From Anaerolineales bacterium (GTDB lineage: Bacteria; Chloroflexota; Anaerolineae; Anaerolineales; UBA11579): DNA of 64,000 nucleotides. Below the pieces are notes generated by a model that saw nothing but the letters and a program-made list of their open reading frames with translations, searched no databases and was not told the origin of the DNA. The first letter of the stretch is position 1; each line of letters starts with the position of its first letter. Of the stretch, positions 7,981 to 17,118 are shown piece after piece. Both the position numbers and the translations under genes were made by a program. The stretch lies in NCBI GenBank assembly GCA_021463845.1, contig JAJTXV010000001.1, positions 62,001-126,000 on the forward strand, written 5' to 3'.

Positions 7981-9564
7981 TTAGGCGTCTGTGGCTATTT
8001 GTGGAGCCTTCTTCGTATCCGTACTGCTGGCCAGCTGCGCAAATACCTTCAAATCCGGCCACAGCACCGCCATCGCCAGCAGCATGCCCAGCACCATGCC
8101 CGCCAGCGCGGCCACAAAGCCTGGCAGCGGCGCCCACTGCATCACCGCATACAACGCCGCGGCGCCCAGCAGGCTGCCGGCGGCCGTGCGCACCAGGGTG
8201 CTGCGCGTATCGCCCAGGCCTGGATAGCGCCGCGCCAGTAGCCACAGCAGCACGATCGCTTCCAGCGTGAAGGCGACCGTGCCCGCCAGCGCAATGCCGC
8301 CGGCGCCCATGCTGCGGGTCATCAGGATCGCCAGGCCCACGAACAGCGCCGAGTTGATGCCCGCCGCCCACATGGGCGTGCGCGCCTCTTGCTGGGCGTA
8401 GAACGAGCGCGAGCCGATCTCCAGCAGGGCGTGGCCGGTCAGGCCGGCCAAGTACAGCTGCGTGATCCACACGATCAGGTCCACTTCGCTGGCCGAGTAG
8501 ACCGGGAAGGCGCGCTCCAGCAGCGGGCGCAGCCCCATGCCCAGCAGCAGAGCGGCGGGGATGGTCAACGCCAGGATGGTGCGCACCGCGCCGTTGACCG
8601 CAGCGGTGAAGCCCGGTTTGTCGCCACGCGTGAACAGCTGCGCCACACTGGGCAGCAGGGCGATGGCGAGGGCGCTGCCGATGAGCGTCTCCGGCACTTG
8701 CATAATGAACCAGCCTAAATTCAGCGCCGTGATCGAACCCTCGGCCAGCCCAGAAGCCAGGTTGTCACGCGCCACAAAGTAGATATGGATGAAGAACATG
8801 GTCAGCACGCGCGGCGCCATCAGCACCAGTACCTTGCGCACGCCCTCAGTACGTAGCCCCAGCACCGGCTGCCAGCGGAACCCGTAGGCCAGCAGCCCCG
8901 GCACCTGGATCGCCAAGTGCAGCGCGGCGCCCAGGATCACGCCCCACATCAGGCCGTGAATGCCCATGTTGAAGTGGGGCAGGTCAAACCCGCCAATGTT
9001 GTACGAGCTGCTGGGCGCCAGGATCAAGGCGCCAAAAATCTGGCCAATGTTGTACAGACCCGGTGCCAGCGCCGGCAGCAGGAAGTGCTTGTTGGCCTGC
9101 AGCCCGGCCATGGCCAGGCCGCTGATGGAGAAAATAATAATGGCGATCAGGTCCAGCCGCATGAGCTCCACCGCCAGCGCTTTCTGCTCAGCGGGGAAGC
9201 CGGGGGCGATGATCGTCTCGATGATCCACGGCGCCAGCATGGCGATCACTACGGAGAGCGCGGCGGTCACGATGAACGCCAGGTTCAGAATGCGTACGAA
9301 AAGGTCCCAGGCGCCCTGGCGGCCGCTTTTTTCCAGGTACTCAGACAGCACCGGGATCAACGCCACGCCCAGTGCGCCGCCGCTGATCAGGGCCGAGAGC
9401 AAGTCTGGGATGTTGTTGGCCGCATTGAAGACGTCCAGCTCGTATGAGAGGCCAAACTGGTTATTTACGATCAGCTGGCGCGCAAAGGCCAGAACCTTAT
9501 CAAGCCCAAAGAATGCGGCAATGATCAGGGTGGAGCGGGCAAAGTGGCTCAATTTGATTTTCAT
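7981..9564 (-). CDS. murJ: MurJ/MviN-type lipid II flippase
   Basis: An integral membrane protein that flips lipid-linked peptidoglycan precursor across the membrane. From the chosen start it has 527 residues and about 14 predicted membrane segments. Family text near the N-terminus includes FGLDKVLAFARQLIVNNQFG and AANNIPDLLSALISGGALG, the latter matching the conserved MviN P-x-L-F-R-x-L-x-x-G-A-x-x region. The frame is open 54 codons further upstream, but that part reads like noncoding Arg/Ala-rich text. ATG 9564 (MKIKLSHFAR) or ATG 9588, eight codons earlier, fits the family start. It is transcribed towards the ABC-F gene and diverges from the ABC exporter operon. Confidence 0.9.
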   Translation of the reverse strand: MKIKLSHFARSTLIIAAFFGLDKVLAFARQLIVNNQFGLSYELDVFNAANNIPDLLSALISGGALGVALIPVLSEYLEKSGRQGAWDLFVRILNLAFIVTAALSVVIAMLAPWIIETIIAPGFPAEQKALAVELMRLDLIAIIIFSISGLAMAGLQANKHFLLPALAPGLYNIGQIFGALILAPSSSYNIGGFDLPHFNMGIHGLMWGVILGAALHLAIQVPGLLAYGFRWQPVLGLRTEGVRKVLVLMAPRVLTMFFIHIYFVARDNLASGLAEGSITALNLGWFIMQVPETLIGSALAIALLPSVAQLFTRGDKPGFTAAVNGAVRTILALTIPAALLLGMGLRPLLERAFPVYSASEVDLIVWITQLYLAGLTGHALLEIGSRSFYAQQEARTPMWAAGINSALFVGLAILMTRSMGAGGIALAGTVAFTLEAIVLLWLLARRYPGLGDTRSTLVRTAAGSLLGAAALYAVMQWAPLPGFVAALAGMVLGMLLAMAVLWPDLKVFAQLASSTDTKKAPQIATDA

Positions 9565-9790
9565 GGCGGGTTGAAAGATTGTATCCATAAGCAGGGTTTG
9601 ACGAAACCCTGCCTTTGGTATAGACTTCCAGCGTTGGTTTTGTCTGGTTGGCGCGTGCGCCGCCAGGCGGCTTCTTGTTGCGGCTCGCCCCCCTTTGCCT
9701 ATCAATTGGATAGTCTGTTTTCGCACATCCCTTTATGGATGGCTGTTTTAGTGTCTGGCGCCCAGGCGCACTGCACCAGGAGTATGGATA

Positions 9791-11608
9791 GTGGCTACAC
9801 AAAGTAACTTAGAAAATATCGATTTCAAGAAAGTCGTCTCGCAGAAGCGGCTCAAGGGCTTCTTCGGTTTGCTGCAGGGTAACTATGGCCCGTACGCCAT
9901 GGCCACCTTCAGCTTGGCGGTCTCGGCCGTGTGCCGCTCGCTGGTCTACCTGCTGCTGGCCTACTTTGTGGATGATGTGCTCGGCCAGCCCAATTTTCAG
10001 TCACGCGTGCCACTGGTGGCGCTCGGCTTCCTGGGTTTGGCGCTGGTGCAGGGCGTCTTCACCTATGCCAGCGGCACGCTGGCCGGCCGCACCGGCGAGC
10101 GCGTCGTGCAGCGCCTGCGCAACTACCTGTATGACCACTTGCAGCGCCTGACCTTCAGCTACCATGACCGCAACAAGACCGGTGAGCTGATCCAAAAGGT
10201 CACCTCGGATGTGGATGCCGTGCGCCGCTTCATCGCCCAGGAGTCGATCGAGTTTGGCCGCATTGTCAGCCTGTTCCTGGTCAACTTTGGCCTGCTGCTC
10301 TACATCAACTCTCAGCTGGCCTGGCTTTCGGTCATCTGTGTGCCCATCACGGTCGGCATGTCGATCTACTTCTTTGGCCGCATCTCCAAGGCCTATGAAG
10401 CCTTCCAGAACCAGGATGGCGTGCTGTCCTCTGTCTTGCAGGAGAACCTGAGCGGTGTGCGCGTGGTCAAGGCCTTTGCCCGCCAGCGCTACGAGATCGA
10501 CAAGTTCGAGAAGGAGAACTGGAGCAAATACCTGCTGGGCCGCAAGCTGCTGCTGTGGCACTCGGTATTCTGGCCGGTGTCCGACATCATCACCGGCGTT
10601 CAGATGCTGGTTGGCTTCTACCTAGGCGCCCAGTTGACCGTTCAGGGCGTGCTCAGTCTGGGCGACTACATCGCCTATGTCAGCGTGCTGGTCTGGCTAC
10701 TGTGGCCCATCCGCAACCTGGGCCGCGTCATCGTGCAGATGAGCCAGGGCCTGGTGTCCTTCGACCGTGTCTCCAGCATCATCAAGGAGACCCGCGAGCC
10801 GCTCGACGAAGGCGACTACCAGCCCGAGACCCGCCCGCGCGGCGAGCTGGTATTCGAGGATGTAGGCTTCGAGTACGAGCCCGGCCAGCCGGTGCTGAGC
10901 AACATCAGCTTCCGCGTCCAGCCTGGCCAGACCGTGGCGCTGCTTGGTTCCACCGGCTCCGGCAAGACCAGCCTGGTGAGCCTGCTGCCGCGTTTCTATG
11001 ACTACACCAGCGGCCGCATCCTGCTGGATGGCGTCGAGCTGAAACGCTACCCGCGCCGCTACCTGCGCGACAACATCGGCATCGTGCTGCAGGAGCCGTT
11101 CCTGTTCTCGCGCAGCATCCGCGACAACATTCGCTACAGCGTAGCCAATGACACCCCAGACAGCGATATCGAACAGGCCGCCCGCGCCGCCGCCGTGCAC
11201 GACGTCATCAACACCTTCCCCAAGGCTTACGAGACCCTGGTGGGGGAGCGCGGCGTGACCCTCTCCGGCGGCCAGAAGCAACGCGTCACCCTGGCGCGCA
11301 CCCTGCTCAAGAACCCGGCCATCCTGGTCCTCGACGATGCCACCTCCTCGGTGGATACCGAGACCGAGGCTGAGATTCGGGCGGCCCTCAAGCGTTTGAT
11401 GGAGAACCGCACCACCTTCCTCATCGCCCACCGCATCCAAAGCGTGATGCTAGCTGACCTAATCCTCGTCTTTGATGGCGGCAAGATCGTCCAGCAGGGC
11501 ACGCATGAAGAATTGCTAGCGCAGGATGGCATATACCGCAAGGTCTTCGACATCCAAACCATGATCGAAGAAGAAGTCCAGCGCGAAGTTGCCTCTGCTA
11601 CAGGCTAG
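9791..11608 (+). CDS. ABC exporter half-transporter A (degenerate Walker B)
   Basis: A type I ABC exporter with six membrane segments (about residues 30-320) followed by one ATPase domain. The domain has Walker [10 protein letters not shown] (near 386), intact signature LSGGQKQR (near 490), Walker [13 protein letters not shown], and the switch His in LIAHR. The catalytic Glu after Walker B is Asp (D516). With the partner gene 9 nt downstream this forms a heterodimer. The start is GTG, with AGGAG 8 nt before. Substrate is not predictable; relatives export drugs, lipids or peptides. Confidence 0.9.
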   Translation: MATQSNLENIDFKKVVSQKRLKGFFGLLQGNYGPYAMATFSLAVSAVCRSLVYLLLAYFVDDVLGQPNFQSRVPLVALGFLGLALVQGVFTYASGTLAGRTGERVVQRLRNYLYDHLQRLTFSYHDRNKTGELIQKVTSDVDAVRRFIAQESIEFGRIVSLFLVNFGLLLYINSQLAWLSVICVPITVGMSIYFFGRISKAYEAFQNQDGVLSSVLQENLSGVRVVKAFARQRYEIDKFEKENWSKYLLGRKLLLWHSVFWPVSDIITGVQMLVGFYLGAQLTVQGVLSLGDYIAYVSVLVWLLWPIRNLGRVIVQMSQGLVSFDRVSSIIKETREPLDEGDYQPETRPRGELVFEDVGFEYEPGQPVLSNISFRVQPGQTVALLGSTGSGKTSLVSLLPRFYDYTSGRILLDGVELKRYPRRYLRDNIGIVLQEPFLFSRSIRDNIRYSVANDTPDSDIEQAARAAAVHDVINTFPKAYETLVGERGVTLSGGQKQRVTLARTLLKNPAILVLDDATSSVDTETEAEIRAALKRLMENRTTFLIAHRIQSVMLADLILVFDGGKIVQQGTHEELLAQDGIYRKVFDIQTMIEEEVQREVASATG

Positions 11609-11617
11609 GAACAAAAA

Positions 11618-13453
11618 ATGGAAGATTACAACGAATTTCAAGAAGAAGAATTTTCGACCAAGTTCAACGGTCGTACCATCCTGCGCATCCTGGCCCAGTT
11701 GAAACCCCACTGGCCCTGGGTGCTCGGTTTCCTGTTCGCCATCACCCTGGTTTCCGGGCTGGACTCGTACTTCACCTACCTCAATAAACGCATTATTGAC
11801 GAAGGCGTTGCCCAGCGTGACCTCGGAGTGGTGTTTGAGCTCATGAAGCCGTATGCAGCCCTGCTGCTGGTGCAGGCCGCTGCGGTCTTCGCCTTCATCT
11901 GGCTCACCGGCGTGCTCGGCGAGCGGGTGCGCTACGACCTGCGCAAGAAGATGTTCGAGCACCTGCAGAACCTCTCGCTGTCGTACTACAACCGCACCCC
12001 GGTGGGTTGGATTATCTCCCGCGTCACCTCGGATTCAGACCGGGTGGCCGAGCTGGTCACCTGGGGCATGCTGGATACCACCTGGGGCATCATGAACATC
12101 ATTACCGCCATGTACTTTATGGCGATCATCAACTGGAAGCTGGCCCTCATCGTGTTCGCCTGCATCCCCGTGCTCATCGTGGTCGCCTCGTGGTTCCAGA
12201 AGCGCATCATCAAGGAGTACCGCGAGGTGCGCAAAATCAATTCGCGTATCACCGGCGCCTACAACGAGAACATCACCGGTGTACGCGTCGTCAAGTCGCT
12301 GGGCCGTGAAGTGGCCAACCTGCGTGAGTTCAGCGGCACCACGGGCGAAATGTACCGGGCCGGCTTCCGGGCCGCCTGGCTCTCGGCCCTGTTCCTGCCG
12401 GTGGTGCAGATCATCACCGCCATCTCGCTGGGCAGCATCATCTGGTATGGCGGCCTGCAAACCGAATTCGGTGGCATGACCCTGGGCGGCATCCAGGCCT
12501 TCATTTCGTACATGACCTTTATGCTGTTCCCGATCCAGGAAATGGCCCGCGTGTATGCCGAACTGCAGCACGCCGTAGCCTCGGCCGAGCGCATCTTCTC
12601 GATGGTGGATGCGGTGCCCACGGTGGTCAACCTGCCCGGGGCCAAAGACCCCGGCACGATCAAGGGTGATATCGTCTTTGAGAATGTGCGCTTTGCTTAC
12701 GACGACGCGCCGGATGAAGCCGTGCTGTCTGATTTCAATCTGCAGGTCAAGCAAGGCGAGAACATCGCCCTGGTCGGCCCCACGGGCGGCGGCAAGAGCA
12801 CCATCGTGAATCTGATCTGCCGCTTCTTTGAGCCCACCCAGGGCCGCATCCTCATCGGCGGCACGGACTACAAGGATTTCACTCTGCACGGCATCCAATC
12901 GCGCATCGGCGTGGTGCTGCAGACCCCGCACCTGTTCTCGGGCACCATTCGTGAGAACATTCGCTACGGCCGTCTAGATGCGTCTGATGCTGAGGTCGAA
13001 GAAGCCGCCAAGCTGGCCGGCGCGCACCGCTTCATCGAGGATCTGGACGGCGGGTACAGCGGCCAGGTGGGCGAGGGCGGTAACCTGCTCTCGGTCGGCC
13101 AGAAGCAGCTCATCAGCCTGGCTCGCGCCGTGCTGGCGAATCCGGAGTTCTTCGTGATGGACGAGGCCACCAGCTCGGTTGACACACTGACCGAGGCGCT
13201 GATCCAGCAAGGCATGGAGACCATGATGAAGGACCGTACCAGCTTCATCATCGCCCACCGCCTCTCGACCATCAAGCGGGCTGACCGCATTCTGGTCATT
13301 GAAGGCGGGAAGATCGCTGAGATGGGCAGCCATGCGGAGCTCATGCGCCAGAAGGGCCACTACTACAACTTATACACCCAGCAGTTCCGTGACGAGCTGA
13401 CTGGCAAACAGGACCCCTTCCTCGCCGGCCGCCCTGCGGCTGCGGCTGGCTAA
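11618..13453 (+). CDS. ABC exporter half-transporter B (degenerate signature motif)
   Basis: Partner of the preceding half-transporter, with the same layout: an acidic N-terminal stretch, six membrane segments, and an ATPase domain with Walker A GPTGGGKST, signature LSVGQKQL (near 491) and Walker B FFVMDEATSSVD with catalytic E516 intact. The signature Gly is replaced by Val. In the dimer the altered signature faces the altered Walker B of subunit A, so both defects fall in one composite ATP site while the other stays canonical. This matches known heterodimeric exporters such as TM287/288 and BmrCD. A strong terminator follows. Confidence 0.9.
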   Translation: MEDYNEFQEEEFSTKFNGRTILRILAQLKPHWPWVLGFLFAITLVSGLDSYFTYLNKRIIDEGVAQRDLGVVFELMKPYAALLLVQAAAVFAFIWLTGVLGERVRYDLRKKMFEHLQNLSLSYYNRTPVGWIISRVTSDSDRVAELVTWGMLDTTWGIMNIITAMYFMAIINWKLALIVFACIPVLIVVASWFQKRIIKEYREVRKINSRITGAYNENITGVRVVKSLGREVANLREFSGTTGEMYRAGFRAAWLSALFLPVVQIITAISLGSIIWYGGLQTEFGGMTLGGIQAFISYMTFMLFPIQEMARVYAELQHAVASAERIFSMVDAVPTVVNLPGAKDPGTIKGDIVFENVRFAYDDAPDEAVLSDFNLQVKQGENIALVGPTGGGKSTIVNLICRFFEPTQGRILIGGTDYKDFTLHGIQSRIGVVLQTPHLFSGTIRENIRYGRLDASDAEVEEAAKLAGAHRFIEDLDGGYSGQVGEGGNLLSVGQKQLISLARAVLANPEFFVMDEATSSVDTLTEALIQQGMETMMKDRTSFIIAHRLSTIKRADRILVIEGGKIAEMGSHAELMRQKGHYYNLYTQQFRDELTGKQDPFLAGRPAAAAG

Positions 13454-13467
13454 CAGCCTGAGAAAGC

Positions 13468-13506
13468 AAAAAACGCCGCACATATACTGTGCGGCGTTTT
13501 TGTTTC
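13468..13506 (+). terminator. terminator of the ABC exporter pair
   Basis: AAAAACGCCGCACA and its complement flank TATAC and are followed by a T run. Confidence 0.9.
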
Positions 13507-13531
13507 CCCCAAAGCCAGCTAAAGGTCTCGT

Positions 13532-13563
13532 GTCGCCCTGAGCGCAGCGAAGGACCATCTTGG
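13532..13563. repeat. dispersed intergenic repeat related to GTC-CCTGAGCGCAGCGAAGG elements
   Basis: The short motif GTCGCCCTGAGCGCAGCGA, then AGGACCATCTTGG, resembles small mobile-type intergenic repeats of many bacteria that read GTCATCCTGAGCGAAGCGAAGG. Only one copy is seen in this window, so membership is an inference. It lies in the 263-bp gap before the LCP gene. Confidence 0.4.
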
Positions 13564-13716
13564 GTGTATGAACTACCGCCAACATAGTTGACATCCAGCT
13601 GCGCTTACCTGCGCACTAACGCAACACTAAGCCCGCCACCGCCGTTACCCATCATGAGCACGGCATAATATTCACGCTTTTCATCCTTCATCCCTCAGCA
13701 TTTCATCCTTCTAAAC

Positions 13717-14748
13717 ATGGATCCTTACGAAAACTACGAACCCCCGCTGCGCCCTGGCGCCGAAGATCCGCAACAGCCGGCCGCGCCTGTGCAGCCGGAT
13801 ACCCGCCCGCAGCCTCACCTGCGCCCGCAGCCAGCCCGCAAGCCAACCGAGGTCCGGCCGGTCACCTCGCGTGACCTGGCCGGCCACACCACGCTTGACG
13901 CGACCCGCGCCCAGCGTCCGGCCGCTGACCGGCGGCGCGGCTGCCTCTCAGTCCGCCCGCTCCTGCTCATCATCGTCGCCCTGACCGCCTACCTGCTCAC
14001 TCCGCTGCCCAACAACCTGCTCATCATGGGCATTGACCGCACGCCGGATGGCACAGACATCGGGCGCAGCGACACCATGATCCTGGTCAGCGCCCGCCCG
14101 CTGACCGGGCGGATCGAGATGCTCTCGATCCCGCGTGACCTGTGGGTGCCCATCCCCGGCTACGGCGAGAACCGCATCAACGCCGCTCACGCCTTCGGCG
14201 AGGGCGCCGGGCGGGGTGGTGGGCCGCGCCTGGCCCTCGAAACCATCCGCGCCAACTTCCGCGTCAATGTCAATCACTATCTACGCATCCGTCTGGCCGG
14301 CTTTCCGGCCGTGGTGGATGCGCTTGGCGGCGTGGACATCACGCTGGATGCGCCGACCGCCGGCTATCCTGCCGGCACGCATCACCTCGATGGTACGCAG
14401 GCGCTCGCCTTCGTGCGTGATCGCACGGGCGATGACTTCTTCCGCATGGCCCACGGGCAGCTTTTCATCGTCTCGATCGGCAAAAAGATGCTCAATCCGC
14501 TCGAATGGCTGCGCATCCCCGGCGCAATGATCGCCCTGGCCGAGGCAGTCGACACCAATCTGCCGATGTGGCTGTGGCCGCGCTACGCGTTCGTGTTCCT
14601 GCGCGCCATCGTGTTTGATGGCATGCACGCGCTCACCCTGCCGCGTGAAGCCGTAACACCCTGGGTGACGGGCGGTGGCGCGTATGTCTTGCTGCCTAAT
14701 TGGAATTTAATTCTTCCGCTGTTGCAGGAAATGTTTGGCATCTTTTAG
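13717..14748 (+). CDS. LytR-CpsA-Psr (LCP) family cell-wall glycopolymer ligase
   Basis: LCP enzymes attach lipid-linked glycopolymers to peptidoglycan outside the membrane. Residues 1-75 are cytoplasmic, rich in Pro/Arg/Gln. One membrane segment spans roughly 82-100 (LLLIIVALTAYLLTPL). The LCP domain then begins with NLLIMGIDRTPDGTDIGRSD, and continues with MLSIPRDLWVPIPGYGENRINAAHAFG and GGVDI. The Arg and Asp residues that bind the pyrophosphate lipid (DR, RSD, PRD, RIN) are present. Length is normal at 343 residues. No Shine-Dalgarno sequence is seen before the ATG, so translation may be leaderless or weak. Confidence 0.88.
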   Translation: MDPYENYEPPLRPGAEDPQQPAAPVQPDTRPQPHLRPQPARKPTEVRPVTSRDLAGHTTLDATRAQRPAADRRRGCLSVRPLLLIIVALTAYLLTPLPNNLLIMGIDRTPDGTDIGRSDTMILVSARPLTGRIEMLSIPRDLWVPIPGYGENRINAAHAFGEGAGRGGGPRLALETIRANFRVNVNHYLRIRLAGFPAVVDALGGVDITLDAPTAGYPAGTHHLDGTQALAFVRDRTGDDFFRMAHGQLFIVSIGKKMLNPLEWLRIPGAMIALAEAVDTNLPMWLWPRYAFVFLRAIVFDGMHALTLPREAVTPWVTGGGAYVLLPNWNLILPLLQEMFGIF

Positions 14749-14788
14749 CTGCATGCGATGGTTAAGTTTTTCTCGCGCATAAAAACAA

Positions 14789-14818
14789 AAAATTTTTTGC
14801 GCGCGCGCAAAAAATTTT
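14789..14818. repeat. 30-bp perfect palindrome, A/T tracts flanking (GC)5
   Basis: Reading outward from the centre between 14803 and 14804, GCGCGCGCGC is flanked by T6 and A6 tracts and then by A4 and T4. All 30 positions are symmetric. The core is alternating purine-pyrimidine and the flanks are A-tracts. It lies just after the LCP gene and may end transcription or bind a dimeric protein. Confidence 0.85.
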
Positions 14819-14828
14819 GCGCAAAACA

Positions 14829-14905
14829 TCGCTTTTTGACATTTTTTGCACACTTAAAACATTTTTCGCACGTTTTTGCACGCAGTTTTACACACGTTTT
14901 AGACA
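14829..14905 (+). repeat. Irregular array of T-tract plus CAC units
   Basis: Units such as ATTTTTTGCACAC (14841), ATTTTTCGCACG (14861), TTTTTGCACGC (14873) and GTTTTACACACG (14885) follow one another with 10-20 nt phasing. The patch is conspicuously A+T-rich against its G+C-rich surroundings and lies upstream of the histone-like peptide gene. Possible protein-binding or bent DNA. Confidence 0.5.
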
Positions 14906-14977
14906 TCACACGCCATATACTTTTCTAAATCACTCACTGTTTTTTACAATGAGTGCAATCCGGAAGGAGAAAGAAAG

Positions 14978-15100
14978 ATGGCTGTTGCTAAGAAGAAGGC
15001 TGCAAAGAAGAAAGTTGCCAAGAAGGCCGTGAAGAAGGCCAAGAAGACCGTCAAGAAGACGGCCAAGAAGGCAACGAAGAAGGCCGCTAAGAAGCGCTAG
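14978..15100 (+). CDS. 40-residue histone H1-like Lys/Ala-rich peptide
   Basis: A very short gene encoding a peptide made almost only of Lys, Ala, Thr and Val, starting MAVAKKKAAKKK and ending KKAAKKR. The composition and KKAxKK periodicity resemble the C-terminal tail of histone H1 and bacterial H1-like proteins, so binding to DNA or RNA is the likely role. Support for a real gene comes from GGAAGGAGA 8 nt before the ATG, a TACAAT -10-like element at 14945-14950, and a strong dedicated terminator 15 nt after the stop. A basic ribosome-associated peptide is the main alternative. The same kind of sequence is fused to the N-terminus of the importer permease at 3140. Confidence 0.8.
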   Translation: MAVAKKKAAKKKVAKKAVKKAKKTVKKTAKKATKKAAKKR

Positions 15101-15113
15101 GTTTTCTTTTTCA

Positions 15114-15156
15114 AAAAACAAAGAAGCGGTGCATTTATGCACCGCTTCTTTGTTTA
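15114..15156 (+). terminator. terminator of the histone-like peptide gene
   Basis: AAACAAAGAAGCGGTGCA and its complement surround a TTTA loop. The A-rich left arm gives a matching T-rich end, so it could work in both directions. Confidence 0.85.
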
Positions 15157-15171
15157 AACTGGTTTTGCGGG

Positions 15172-15177
15172 GATAAT
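15172..15177 (+). promoter_or_regulatory. -10-like GATAAT, 6 nt before the adenosine deaminase ATG
   Basis: The position implies a transcript starting at or next to the A of the ATG, so a leaderless mRNA. No Shine-Dalgarno sequence is visible. Confidence 0.45.
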
Positions 15178-15183
15178 TAGCCT

Positions 15184-16194
15184 ATGTCGAACATCCACCC
15201 CGGCCTGCCCCTCATTGACCTGCATCGTCACCTGGATGGCAGCGTGCGCCTCCAAACCATTCTTGACCTTGGCCGCCAGCACAACCTGCCGCTCCCGGCC
15301 TGGGACCTCGACACCTTACGCCCTCACGTGCAAGTGGCCGATATCCAGCCCAATATCATGGAATTCATCGCCCGTTTCAAGTGGATGGTGGGCGTAATGG
15401 TGGATTACGACGCGGTCGAGCGCATCGCTTATGAGAACATCCTCGATGCCCACGCCGAGGGCATAGACTACATTGAGCTGCGTTTCAGCCCGGCCTTCAT
15501 GGCCACCGGCCACGAGCTCGACCCGGCCGAGATCTGTGCCGCGGTGGCCGCCGGCGTGCAGCGCGGCGTGGCCGACACGGGCGTGCAGGCTAACCTGATC
15601 GGCATTATTAGCCGCCATTTCGGGGCAGAGCAGGGTATGCAAGAATTGAACGCGCTGCTGACCCATCGCGACCGCTTCGTCGCCCTGGACCTCGCTGGCG
15701 ACGAGGGCCGCTATCCTGGCTCTCTCTTCGTAGAACACTTCCGCCTGGCCCGTGAGGCCGGCTGGCATATTACCGTCCATGCCGGCGAGGCGGCTGGCGC
15801 GGAGAGCATCTGGCAGGCCGTGCGTGACCTGGGGGCCACCCGCATCGGCCACGGCGTGCGCGCCATGGATGATCCCGCCTTGGTCGCCTACCTGGCCGAG
15901 CATCGCATCGGTATCGAGGCCAACCTGACCAGCAACGTCCAGACCAGCACCGTGCCCAGCTATGCCGCCCATCCCCTCAAGGCCCAGCTGGAAGCCGGAA
16001 TCCTCGCCACCATCAACTCAGACGACCCCGGCATCAGCGCCATCACCCTGCCGTACGAGTATGACGTGGCCGCCCCACGCGCCGGCCTCAGCCTGGCCCA
16101 GATCCACCAGGCTCAGCAAAATGCCCTCGAGCTGGCCTTCCTGCCCCCGGCAGCCAAGGCCGCCCTTTTGCAAGCCAAGGAGGCTCAAAAATGA
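15184..16194 (+). CDS. add: Adenosine deaminase family protein
   Basis: Cytoplasmic zinc hydrolase converting adenosine (or deoxyadenosine) to inosine in purine salvage. Zinc and substrate motifs are in order: DLHRHLDGS with His14 and His16, the GDEG-type loop (LAGDEGRYPG), HAGEAAGAESIW with the catalytic Glu, RIGHGVRAMDDP, NLTSNVQT, and NSDDPGIS with the final metal Asp. The 336-residue length is typical. Some members act on adenine or aminofutalosine instead, so exact substrate is less certain than the chemistry. The gene overlaps the next one by four bases (ATGA). It fits functionally with the nucleoside importer at 0.4-5.8 kb. Confidence 0.9.
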   Translation: MSNIHPGLPLIDLHRHLDGSVRLQTILDLGRQHNLPLPAWDLDTLRPHVQVADIQPNIMEFIARFKWMVGVMVDYDAVERIAYENILDAHAEGIDYIELRFSPAFMATGHELDPAEICAAVAAGVQRGVADTGVQANLIGIISRHFGAEQGMQELNALLTHRDRFVALDLAGDEGRYPGSLFVEHFRLAREAGWHITVHAGEAAGAESIWQAVRDLGATRIGHGVRAMDDPALVAYLAEHRIGIEANLTSNVQTSTVPSYAAHPLKAQLEAGILATINSDDPGISAITLPYEYDVAAPRAGLSLAQIHQAQQNALELAFLPPAAKAALLQAKEAQK

Positions 16195-17117
16195 ACGTTC
16201 TCATTACCGGCGGCAGCGGCCTGTTGGGCCGCCGCCTCACCCGCCACCTGCTGGCCTCCGGCCACCAGGTCACCATCCTCAGCCGCAACCCGCAAGCCGT
16301 CACCGGGCTGCCCGCCGCCGTCACCGTGGCGGGCTGGGACGGGCGCACGGCGGCCGGCTGGCAGCCGTACGCCGATGCGGCGGACGCCATCGTTAACCTG
16401 GCTGGCGCCAGCATCAAGGGCGACGGCTTTCTGCCCAGCCGCTGGACTCCCAAACGCAAGGCCCTCATCCTCAACAGCCGCGTCCAGGCTGGCCAGGCGG
16501 TGATGGAGGCTTTGCGGGCCGCGCCCAAAAAACCACGCACGCTGCTGCAAGCCTCGGCGGTGGGCTACTACGGCCCGCGCGGCGCTGAGCCCGTGATGGA
16601 AGACAGCGCCCCCGGCGCCGACTTTCTGGCGGGCGTTTGCCAGCAGTGGGAAGCCAGCACCCAGGAGGCCGAGTCACTCGGCGTGCGCCGCGTGGTGCTG
16701 CGCACCGGCCTGCCGCTCAGCATGCAGGGTGGGGCTATGCCGCTGCTGGTGCTGCCCTTCCGCCTGTTCGCCGGTGGCTGGTTCGGCGACGGGCGCCAGC
16801 ACTATCCCTGGATCCATATCGATGACTACATCGCCGCCCTCGCTTTCCTGCTCGAGAATGACAAGACGCGCGGCGTCTTTAACATCAGCGCGCCGCAGCC
16901 CGTGCCCAACCGCCAGTTCGCTGCCACGCTGGGGCGCGTGCTGCGCCGCCCCAGTTGGCTGCCTACGCCGCGCTTCGCCATGCAGCTGGCCTTGGGCGAA
17001 GTCTCCACCGTCGTGCTCGACGGGCAGAACGCCGTGCCGGCTGCCCTGCAGCAGGCCGGCTTCGCGTTCAAGTATCCGGAACTCGAACCCGCCCTGCGCG
17101 ATCTGCTAACCAAATAG
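16191..17117 (+). CDS. TIGR01777 family NAD(P)-dependent epimerase (YfcH/SulA-like)
   Basis: An extended short-chain dehydrogenase fold. The N-terminal nucleotide loop is ITGGSGLLGRRL (residues 4-15). NLAGASI and SAVGYYGPRG follow, the latter holding the active-site Tyr region typical of the family, then HIDDYIAALAFLL. The C-terminal DUF1731-type part contains LPTPRFAMQLALGE and ends in DLLTK. The physiological substrate of the family is unknown. Start ATG overlaps the adenosine deaminase stop, so the two are coupled. Confidence 0.87.
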   Translation: MNVLITGGSGLLGRRLTRHLLASGHQVTILSRNPQAVTGLPAAVTVAGWDGRTAAGWQPYADAADAIVNLAGASIKGDGFLPSRWTPKRKALILNSRVQAGQAVMEALRAAPKKPRTLLQASAVGYYGPRGAEPVMEDSAPGADFLAGVCQQWEASTQEAESLGVRRVVLRTGLPLSMQGGAMPLLVLPFRLFAGGWFGDGRQHYPWIHIDDYIAALAFLLENDKTRGVFNISAPQPVPNRQFAATLGRVLRRPSWLPTPRFAMQLALGEVSTVVLDGQNAVPAALQQAGFAFKYPELEPALRDLLTK

Positions 17118-17118
17118 G

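Noticed and set aside
8000-9600. Stop-free plus-strand frames opposite the murJ gene
   Set aside because: Shadows of the membrane protein gene; no membrane segments or homology in the plus-strand text.
9589-9726. A longer N-terminus for MurJ (start 9726)
   Set aside because: The added stretch is Arg/Gln/Ala-rich without the MurJ start pattern, and MurJ proteins begin close to the first membrane segment, as MKIKLSHFAR does.
14829-14905. A CRISPR-like array
   Set aside because: Units vary in sequence and spacing (about 10-20 nt) and no spacer-repeat alternation or cas gene is present.
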